A DNA stretch of 20,602 bases, taken from assembly GCA_041685915.1 (NCBI GenBank), contig JAWLEV010000051.1, forward strand, positions 1 to 20,602, written 5' to 3'. The stretch is from JAWLEV01 sp041685915 (GTDB lineage: Bacteria > Chloroflexota > Anaerolineae > UBA1429). Numbering within the stretch: position 1 is the stretch's first letter; every line of letters begins with the position of its first letter. A program made the position numbers and the translations under genes. Below are positions 14,795-20,602 of this stretch, one piece after another. The notes under the pieces are model-generated. The model saw only the letters and a program-made list of their open reading frames with translations, made no database searches and had not been told where the DNA came from.

Positions 14795-17356
14795 TTAGAG
14801 GATATCTTTTTTCTCTTTCAAAGTTCCGGAACCCTGTAGACCTTGGACAAGCCGCATAACCTGTGCCTTTTCGCGCCCGTGGAAAAGCCCGGCCACGCCG
14901 ATACAGGAGGGACATCCCCCCTCGCAGGGGCAGTCGCGAACCACTTCGGCGGCCCCACGTAGCAGTTCCTCATAGAGAAAAAAGGTCTCGTCGCTCAGGC
15001 CGACGCCGGAGGCGATGCGGTCGTAGACAAAGATGGTGGGGGCGCCAGTCTGCGAGCATGCACTGTCCGAAAAAACGCCGATATCCCGATAGTCACACAT
15101 GAGGTGGAGGGGAATCACATGTCTCAGGACGTGGGCCAGGCGCGCCAGGGTGCCCCGCACGACCACCGCCTGTTCCGCCTTGCGATGACAGCTGGGGCAG
15201 AGGGTGATGAGGTTGGAGAGCACATTCGCCTGCCGATAGTTTTCGTTTTTGCCCGGTAACCAGTTGAACTCCCGAAAGGGCCGGATGTGGTGGACGTCGT
15301 GCTTGCGCCCGGGACGCTGGGGGGCACCACACTGCCTGCAGCGATGGCCATCGCGACGGCGCGCTTTCTCGCTCTGGATGGGCCAATTGGGGCCTCGCGA
15401 TCCCCCCTCCCTCTCCTCCCACCAGCCCTCGTCGCGCAACCGCGATACAACCTCTTCCGGAACGGTCAGCCAACAGGCGGAGGTGAGCATGCTCTGCTCG
15501 GGCAGGTCGATCTCTCCCCATCCCAGGTGCTCCATGGTGCCCATACGCAGGCGCCTATAGCTTGTGGTGCGGGTCGTCAGCATCACCTCCCCCCTTGCCA
15601 GGTGCATCTGGGGCCTCGCCCGCTCTTCCTTGGTTTCCTGGATATCGATACGAGTGTTCTGGCTGGCCTCGGTGTAAAAATCCACCTCTACGGGATGTAC
15701 ACGGGCTAGGCCACCTTCCCAGTCCAGGGATTCTACAAGATATCGCTGTCCCTCGTGCAGGTAGATGGCCCCCTCGTGCACCCATACGGGGGCGCTCGCC
15801 CTATCGATGTGCCCGATGACTTTCCGTTGGTCGCCGTCCTGGTGGCACACGACGATGTCGTCCTGCCGTGCGCTGCGCAGAGAGAATTGGGGGGCGGGCG
15901 CCGCATCGGCCGTCCAGTACCACCTCTTGCGTGATTTGCGTACGATCCCCTCTGTTTCCAGGAGCGCCAGGATACGCTGCAGATCTTCGCTCCCATAGTC
16001 GTCCCGCTCAGTAAAGGGCAGTTCGGCCACGGCGCATTTGATGTGGTCCAGCAATATGTGGAGGTTATCCCCGTTGACCAGGGCATGCTCGGGCGAGCGA
16101 CCAAAGAAATAGCGGGGATGAGCGACGAGATACTGATCCAGGGGAGACATGGAGGCTATCAGAAAGGCGATGCTTTCCTCTCTGCCCCGTCCCACACGAC
16201 CTATTTGCTGCCACGTGCTGGCAACGGTGCCGGGGTATCCGACCAGGATGCAAGCCTGCAGGCTTCCTATATCGATGCCCAGTTCCAGGGCATTGGTGGC
16301 CACGACGCAGCGCACCGTCCCCTCCTTGAGCCCTGTCTCTATCTGCCTGCGTTCCTCTGGCAGATAGCCGCCGCGATATCCGCGGATCTCTTGCGTTGAA
16401 AGAGCGTGGTGTCCGGCTTTTTGCCGCAACTGGAGCACCAGCTTTTCCACTGTGCGGCGTGAGCGCCCAAAGACCACCACCTGCAATCCGGCGTCAAGCA
16501 TGCGACCGGTGAGGGCTTGCGCCTCCAAAAGGGGGGAGCGGCGCAGGCCCATCTGCCGATCGACGATGGGAGGATTGTAAAAGATCACATCGCGCCTTCC
16601 ACGGGGTGCGCCGTTCTCGGATACCAGTTCGACCTCCTCCGCGGTGAGACCTTTTATCAGCTCGACGGGATTGGCGATGGTGGCCGAGGAACAGATAAAC
16701 TGGGGATCGCTGCCGTAAAAGTGGCAGATGCGTTTCAGGCGCCGAAAGACGTTGGCCACATGGCTGCCAAATACTCCCCGGTAGGTATGTATCTCGTCGA
16801 TGACGACATAACGCAGATGGGAAAAGAAATCGCGCCACTGGGTATGGTGGGGAAGGATGCCCACATGGAGCATGTCGGGATTCGTCAGGATGATCCCGCT
16901 CTCGTCCCGGATACGTCGGCGGCGGCTCTTAGGGGTGTCCCCATCGTACGTCGCGATGGCGGCCTCCAGGCCCAGGTGGCCCACGTCGCCGCGCAGGGTG
17001 TGTAACTGATCATGGGCCAGGGCCTTGGTAGGAAAGAGGTACAGGGCGCGCGTGTCGGGCTGCCGCGACAGGCTTTGAAGCACGGGGAGGTTGTAGCACA
17101 GGGTCTTGCCCGAGGAGGTAGGCGTGACGATGACCACGTGTTTGTCTTCCAGTGCCTGGCGCACAGCAAGGGATTGGTGCCGATACAGCCGTGGTGTGCC
17201 CCGCTTGTGAAGGAGCGTTTTTAGATCGCTATCCAACCGGGCCGGCACCTTTTCATAAGCGGCGCCCTTGGCATCCAGGGTACGCCAAGAGGTTACGTTG
17301 GCCATGATCTGGGGATCATCTTTTATTTGCTGGCGAACGAACTGTAGATCGGTCAC
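14795..17356 (-). CDS. mrfA: MrfA/YprA-like superfamily 2 helicase with inserted HNH nuclease motif and C-terminal Cys4 (DUF1998) domain
   Basis: The 853-residue protein is a DNA-dependent ATPase/helicase. RecA1 holds Walker A TPTSSGKT (78-85), motif II DEIH (187-190) and SAT (224-226); RecA2 holds GIDIG and motif VI QQIGRVGRG (383-391). The C-terminus has CPCEGGCPSC (809-818), the four-cysteine cluster known from B. subtilis MrfA and DUF1998 proteins. Between the helicase part and this domain, residues about 660-727 read as a full HNH motif: CRQC (673-676), HH (689-690), N715 and CPSCH (720-724). B. subtilis MrfA, as I remember it, is about 750 residues, so the insert explains the extra length. 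The start is GTG at 17356, giving an N-terminus that matches the family. It follows ligA by 29 bases and is probably co-transcribed. Confidence 0.93.
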   Translation of the reverse strand: MTDLQFVRQQIKDDPQIMANVTSWRTLDAKGAAYEKVPARLDSDLKTLLHKRGTPRLYRHQSLAVRQALEDKHVVIVTPTSSGKTLCYNLPVLQSLSRQPDTRALYLFPTKALAHDQLHTLRGDVGHLGLEAAIATYDGDTPKSRRRRIRDESGIILTNPDMLHVGILPHHTQWRDFFSHLRYVVIDEIHTYRGVFGSHVANVFRRLKRICHFYGSDPQFICSSATIANPVELIKGLTAEEVELVSENGAPRGRRDVIFYNPPIVDRQMGLRRSPLLEAQALTGRMLDAGLQVVVFGRSRRTVEKLVLQLRQKAGHHALSTQEIRGYRGGYLPEERRQIETGLKEGTVRCVVATNALELGIDIGSLQACILVGYPGTVASTWQQIGRVGRGREESIAFLIASMSPLDQYLVAHPRYFFGRSPEHALVNGDNLHILLDHIKCAVAELPFTERDDYGSEDLQRILALLETEGIVRKSRKRWYWTADAAPAPQFSLRSARQDDIVVCHQDGDQRKVIGHIDRASAPVWVHEGAIYLHEGQRYLVESLDWEGGLARVHPVEVDFYTEASQNTRIDIQETKEERARPQMHLARGEVMLTTRTTSYRRLRMGTMEHLGWGEIDLPEQSMLTSACWLTVPEEVVSRLRDEGWWEEREGGSRGPNWPIQSEKARRRDGHRCRQCGAPQRPGRKHDVHHIRPFREFNWLPGKNENYRQANVLSNLITLCPSCHRKAEQAVVVRGTLARLAHVLRHVIPLHLMCDYRDIGVFSDSACSQTGAPTIFVYDRIASGVGLSDETFFLYEELLRGAAEVVRDCPCEGGCPSCIGVAGLFHGREKAQVMRLVQGLQGSGTLKEKKDIL

Positions 17357-17385
17357 AGCACGATTTCCCTAGCAGGATGGGCAGG

Positions 17386-19461
17386 TCATAGATCCAGAGA
17401 GGGTTGTTCTACGTCGTCGCCCTGCGGCATGCTATCGGTTTCAGAATGGTCGATCAGTGTGTAGAGGTCGTTCTCATCTATGATGGGCACGCGTTCCCTT
17501 TCCGCCGCCTGGGTTTTGGTGCGCCCTGGTCTATCCCCCGCCAGGAGGTACGTCGTCTTGCCCGAAACGCTGCCCGTGACTCGCCCTCCGTGGGCCATGA
17601 TCAGTTCTTTTGCCTCGCTGCGGCTCATGGAAGGGAGGGTGCCCGTGATCACAATGGTGACCCCTTCCAGGGGGGCGGGGCCGCCTTCCACCCGCTCCTC
17701 GTCCTGCAGGCTGACGCCACGTTTGCGCAGCCTTTCCACCAGAGTGCGGTTGCCTGGCTGCGCAAAAAAGTCGGCAATGGCCTCGGCGATGCCCGGGCCT
17801 ATCCCCTCCAGTTCCAAAAGTTCTTCCGGGGAGGCCTCTTGGAGATCGTCGATGGAGTGGTAATGATCGGTCAGCACGCGGGCCACCGTGCTGCCGACGC
17901 CGCGGATGCCCAGGCCGACGAGGACGCGCCACAGGGGGCGCTCCCGGCTGTCGGCGATGGCCTGCAGTAGATTCTGGGCTCGTTTCTCGGCAAACCCCTC
18001 AAGTTCCAAAAGGGCGGCTTTCTCCAGCGCATATAGATCGGCCACGTCGGCGATCAATCCCTCGTTGACGAGCTGTTCGGCCAGTTTGGTTCCCATGCCC
18101 TCGATGTCCATGGCTCCTCTGGAGGCCCAGTACTCCACGCGGCGCACTACCTGGGCAGGACAGGAGGGGTTTCCACAGTAGATGTCCACCTCACCTTCGC
18201 TACTTACCACAGGCTCGCCACAGACGGGACAGACCTCTGGTGGAGGGAATACCCTTTCGCTACCGTCACGCACTCCCTCCACCGGACCCACTATCTGGGG
18301 GATGACGTCTCCTGCGCGGCGAACCACCACCAGATCCCTCTCGCGGATGTCCTTGCGTTCCAGATCCTCAAAGTTGTGCAGGCTGGCCTGGCGAATAGTG
18401 ACGCCACCGATGCGCACGGGCTCCAGAACGGCATAGGGGGTGAGCACGCCCGTGCGCCCCACATTGATCGCGATGTTTTGCAGGCGGGTCGTGGCCTCTC
18501 GGGCCGGGAATTTGTAGGCCACGGCCCAGCGGGGCGCGTTGCCCACGATGCCCAGGCGTTGTTGGGTGTTCAGGTTGTTGATCTTGATCACCACGCCGTC
18601 CGCCTCATAGTTGAGGAGGTCTCGCTTGTCCATCCACTCCTCGCAATAGTTTAGGACCTTTTGAAAGTCTGTGAAGAGGCGGATGTCCTCGTTGACGGCA
18701 AAGCCCAGATCCCGTAGATGCTGGAGGGATTCCCATTGGGTTGTTATCTCTGTTCCCTCCACGTGTCCGATGGCATAAGCGAAGAAGCGCAGGGGGCGCT
18801 CCGCTGTGACGCGTGGGTCCAGCTGTCTGACCGAGCCGGCGGCAGCGTTGCGGGGATTGGCAAAGGCGTCCTCTTCCTCCGCCTGGCGTCTCCTGTTCAA
18901 CGTTTCAAAGAGGTCTCGCGGTATATAGATCTCTCCCCTCACCTCGATGAGCGCTGGGGGCGCGACGTCGCCGCCCACGGGGATGCGCAGGGGCACGTTG
19001 CGAATGGTGCGTACGTTCTCGGTAATGTCCTCTCCTATCCTACCATCGCCCCGCGTGGCGGCGCGGTGCAGGAGACCGTCCTCGTACGTCAGGGCAGCAG
19101 CCAGACCATCGATCTTGGGTTCGGCCACGAACTCTAGCGAGATTCCCTGAGGTAGCATTTGCCGGGCGCGGTCGAGCCAGCCCTTCACCTCCTCTCTGGA
19201 AAAGGCGTCGGAGAGGCTGGTCATGGGATAGGGATGTTCCACCCTGTCAAAGGTCTCCAGCGGCTCAGCGCCCACCCGTTGCGTCGGCGAATCCGGGGTA
19301 ATAAGTTCTGGATGAGTCTCCTCGATGGTGCGCAGTTCGCGCATCAAGGCGTCGTATTCGGCGTCGGCGACCTCGGGATCGTTCAGCGTATAATAGCGAT
19401 AGTTGTGATAGCGGATCAACGCGCGCAGCCTTTGCGCACGGGCGCATAGATCTTCAGACAT
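17386..19461 (-). CDS. ligA: NAD+-dependent DNA ligase LigA
   Basis: LigA seals nicks in duplex DNA using NAD+ as adenylate donor, in replication and repair. The 691-residue protein has the full domain set: Ia domain with the YHNYRYYTLNDPEV NAD-binding segment (18-31), nucleotidyltransferase with adenylated K116 in EPKIDG, OB-fold (about 320-400), zinc finger C411, C414, C429, C434, four helix-hairpin-helix motifs (about 445-565) and a C-terminal BRCT (597-672). The ATG at 19461 is chosen because it follows GGGAG and matches the family N-terminus; an upstream in-frame TTG at 19530 would add an unrelated extension. It heads the run ligA, mrfA, mrfB, kinase. The 165-base region upstream contains a large hairpin and no clear promoter, so transcription may come from the SH3 gene. 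Confidence 0.98.
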   Translation of the reverse strand: MSEDLCARAQRLRALIRYHNYRYYTLNDPEVADAEYDALMRELRTIEETHPELITPDSPTQRVGAEPLETFDRVEHPYPMTSLSDAFSREEVKGWLDRARQMLPQGISLEFVAEPKIDGLAAALTYEDGLLHRAATRGDGRIGEDITENVRTIRNVPLRIPVGGDVAPPALIEVRGEIYIPRDLFETLNRRRQAEEEDAFANPRNAAAGSVRQLDPRVTAERPLRFFAYAIGHVEGTEITTQWESLQHLRDLGFAVNEDIRLFTDFQKVLNYCEEWMDKRDLLNYEADGVVIKINNLNTQQRLGIVGNAPRWAVAYKFPAREATTRLQNIAINVGRTGVLTPYAVLEPVRIGGVTIRQASLHNFEDLERKDIRERDLVVVRRAGDVIPQIVGPVEGVRDGSERVFPPPEVCPVCGEPVVSSEGEVDIYCGNPSCPAQVVRRVEYWASRGAMDIEGMGTKLAEQLVNEGLIADVADLYALEKAALLELEGFAEKRAQNLLQAIADSRERPLWRVLVGLGIRGVGSTVARVLTDHYHSIDDLQEASPEELLELEGIGPGIAEAIADFFAQPGNRTLVERLRKRGVSLQDEERVEGGPAPLEGVTIVITGTLPSMSRSEAKELIMAHGGRVTGSVSGKTTYLLAGDRPGRTKTQAAERERVPIIDENDLYTLIDHSETDSMPQGDDVEQPSLDL

Positions 19462-19520
19462 CGATTCTCCCTCGTGTGGCAGGCTCCATGGAGACAGTGG
19501 GAAGGTGGTGACGGATTTGC

Positions 19521-19575
19521 TCCAGCACAATGGGCCGGGAAAGGGACAGTTCTGATTCCTTTCCCGGCCGCTGGA
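19521..19575. other. Large imperfect hairpin in the ligA leader
   Basis: GGCCGGGAAAGG (19533-19544) pairs perfectly with CCTTTCCCGGCC (19558-19569). The stem extends inward by a G-T and an A-T pair and outward, across a 6-base bulge, by TCCAGC (19521-19526) with GCTGGA (19570-19575). No U-tract follows on either strand, so a simple intrinsic terminator is unlikely. It may stabilise the processed mRNA, attenuate ligA or be an isolated repeat. Confidence 0.55.
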
Positions 19576-19626
19576 TCAATTGCTCCTCATGGTACGTTGG
19601 ACGATAGGGTCAGTGATGAGGGGATA

Positions 19627-20199
19627 TTATTCCACCGACAAGTATTCGTCGACTAACCACCCCGTCTGGCCAGCGTCGTCGCGTACCTCCCACCACGTGT
19701 AACCATTCGCTTCTTTGGGTCCCCCGATCAACTCCACCTCGGTGCCCTCGGATAGCGTCTTGATCCGCGCGTGGGATGTCCCGGCGCCTGAGCGCATATT
19801 CACGCCCACGTTCCCCGTGCCAGAGACGGTGGCTTGGGCGCCGACGGTCAGGCCCTCTTCCTCTGTCGGTTCGGCCTCCTCCGTCGGCGTGGCTTCTGTC
19901 TCCGGAGTGGGCGTGTCCGTTTCAGGAGGAGACAGGATGTCCCGGGTGGGGGTGGTCTCCTCTTCGGGCTCTACAAGCTCCTGGGCTGTGGGCGACTGGG
20001 TGGGTTGTGTCGGAAGAGGTTCTAGCGTTGGCGAGGGTGTGGGTGTGGCTTGAGCCGTCTCGGAGGGATAAAATATGGCCCACCAGAGCCCTCCTACGAC
20101 GACCACGACCAGTACAGGTACGGCGATCCACATCCATGTCGGCCAAAGATCTTCTTCTGATCTGCGACGATTCGGTTGCTGGTTAGAATCGAGACCCAT
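19627..20199 (-). CDS. Membrane-anchored bacterial SH3-domain protein
   Basis: The 190-residue protein has a short charged cytoplasmic N-terminus, one membrane helix (about 23-43, rich in Val and Trp), a low-complexity linker of Thr, Pro and Glu (48-115) and a C-terminal SH3_3-type domain (about 117-190) with VNMRSGAGTSHARIKTL and GYTWWEVRDDAGQTGWL. With the anchor at the N-terminus and no cleavage site seen, the SH3 domain should face outside, where such domains usually bind peptidoglycan or other wall material. It starts at an ATG preceded by a perfect AAGGAGG and is driven by a consensus promoter (20249-20277), suggesting strong expression. No enzymatic domain is attached. The specific function is unknown. 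Confidence 0.85.
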   Translation of the reverse strand: MGLDSNQQPNRRRSEEDLWPTWMWIAVPVLVVVVVGGLWWAIFYPSETAQATPTPSPTLEPLPTQPTQSPTAQELVEPEEETTPTRDILSPPETDTPTPETEATPTEEAEPTEEEGLTVGAQATVSGTGNVGVNMRSGAGTSHARIKTLSEGTEVELIGGPKEANGYTWWEVRDDAGQTGWLVDEYLSVE

Positions 20200-20248
20200 T
20201 GGGGTGCCTCCTTATAAAGCGCTCTCTTTTATTACGACAGTGATCGCT

Positions 20249-20277
20249 ATTATAATCACACTACAAGGTCGTGTCAA
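20249..20277 (-). promoter_or_regulatory. Perfect-consensus sigma70 promoter of the SH3 protein gene
   Basis: On the minus strand TTGACA (20277-20272), exactly 17 bases, and TATAAT (20254-20249) match the full consensus. The predicted start is near 20242, leaving a 43-base leader with AAGGAGG. It lies just past the stop codon of the DUF202 gene. Confidence 0.88.
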
Positions 20278-20299
20278 CGGCATCTTTTACTGGCCTGAC

Positions 20300-20602
20300 T
20301 TATTGGAACGTAAACCAAAATATCAGCATAGCGATGACCAAAAGCATGGCCGTCATCAGTGTTACGGCCACCAGCGAACTTCTCGAAAAGTCCCCTTCTG
20401 CCAGCCTCCGGTATGTTCGGCGATATCCAATGATCGAGTATACAAAGATGCCCGCTCCCAAGATTACGAGCAGTCCCCCAATCACATGCGCTACCACATA
20501 GTGTAAATAGCCCTTGACGGGTAGAGCGCCCGCGATTGCCAAACCGCCACCCAGGATCGCTAAGCCGGTCCGTATCCAGGCAGAGAATGTGCGTTCGGCT
20601 GC
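20300..20602 (-). CDS. DUF202 (YidH-family) membrane protein, 5' end outside the window
   Basis: The frame is open to the window edge, so the true start is missing; 100 C-terminal residues are visible. They begin AAERTFSAWIRTGLAILGGG, the conserved RTxxAWxRTG(L) segment of DUF202/YidH proteins. Three membrane helices follow (about residues 10-26, 35-57 and 76-98 of the visible part), with GYRRTYRRL after the second. A TTG at 20542 could be mistaken for the start, but the conserved motif lies upstream of it. The family comprises small inner-membrane proteins of unknown function. Its stop codon is 22 bases from the -35 box of the next gene. Confidence 0.85.
   Translation of the reverse strand, partial: AAERTFSAWIRTGLAILGGGLAIAGALPVKGYLHYVVAHVIGGLLVILGAGIFVYSIIGYRRTYRRLAEGDFSRSSLVAVTLMTAMLLVIAMLIFWFTFQ

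Noticed and set aside
14795..17356. DISARM-like defence system based on the DUF1998 domain and helicase
   Set aside because: The DUF1998 cluster is in the same chain as the helicase in the MrfA manner, with mrfB and ligA beside it and no methyltransferase or phospholipase-like DISARM partner.
1..20602. tRNA, rRNA, CRISPR arrays, insertion sequences
   Set aside because: No cloverleaf, rRNA-like stretch, regularly spaced repeats or transposase-like protein was seen on either strand.

Overview
The window looks like chromosomal DNA of a GC-rich bacterium, probably a member of the Chloroflexota. This is inferred from gene content and style: a yebC-ruvC-ruvA cluster, a membrane-anchored SH3 protein with a Thr/Pro/Glu linker, soluble GAF-type hybrid kinases, a complex-I-like membrane operon and Bacillota-style repair genes. 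A deep Bacillota lineage is the main alternative, because glmS ribozymes and MrfAB are best known there. Promoters are sigma70-like, often with an extended -10 (TGC before TANAAT), and many genes have clear AGGAGG-type ribosome sites. I see no tRNA, rRNA, CRISPR array, transposase or phage gene.

Layout. 1-1925 (+): yebC, ruvC and ruvA, tightly packed; ruvB does not follow. 1926-2169: non-coding, with a double-hairpin palindromic repeat and a strong terminator for the opposite strand. 2170-5811 (-): a three-gene operon of complex-I-like membrane subunits (NuoL/M-like, NuoK/HyfE-like, NuoN-like) with no hydrophilic partners and with several canonical pump lysines replaced. 5812-6299: two divergent promoters of matching design, then a glmS ribozyme with two extra hairpins. 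6300-8144 (+): glmS. 8249-8758 (+): inorganic pyrophosphatase. 8761-10359 (-): a methyltransferase gene followed by a YhfC-like membrane protease gene. 10360-10455: divergent promoters sharing a palindrome, with a probably leaderless GNAT gene on the + side (10456-11334). 11302-19461 (-): a DNA-repair cluster transcribed as ligA, mrfA, mrfB and a GAF-GAF hybrid histidine kinase. 19627-20199 (-): a membrane-anchored SH3 protein behind a perfect-consensus promoter. 20300 to the window end (-): the C-terminal part of a DUF202 membrane protein.

How the genes fit together. Two groups serve DNA maintenance: Holliday-junction processing (RuvA, RuvC) and the ligase plus MrfA helicase and MrfB exonuclease set. 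In Bacillus subtilis MrfAB repairs mitomycin-type damage. Here MrfA carries an apparently complete HNH nuclease motif inserted before its C-terminal Cys4 domain, so one polypeptide may both unwind and cut; this is the most striking protein-level observation. GlmS makes glucosamine-6-phosphate for the cell envelope, and its mRNA leader appears to self-cleave in response to that product. The complex-I-like operon is the least explained unit. All assignments come from reading the sequence by eye; no database search was possible.
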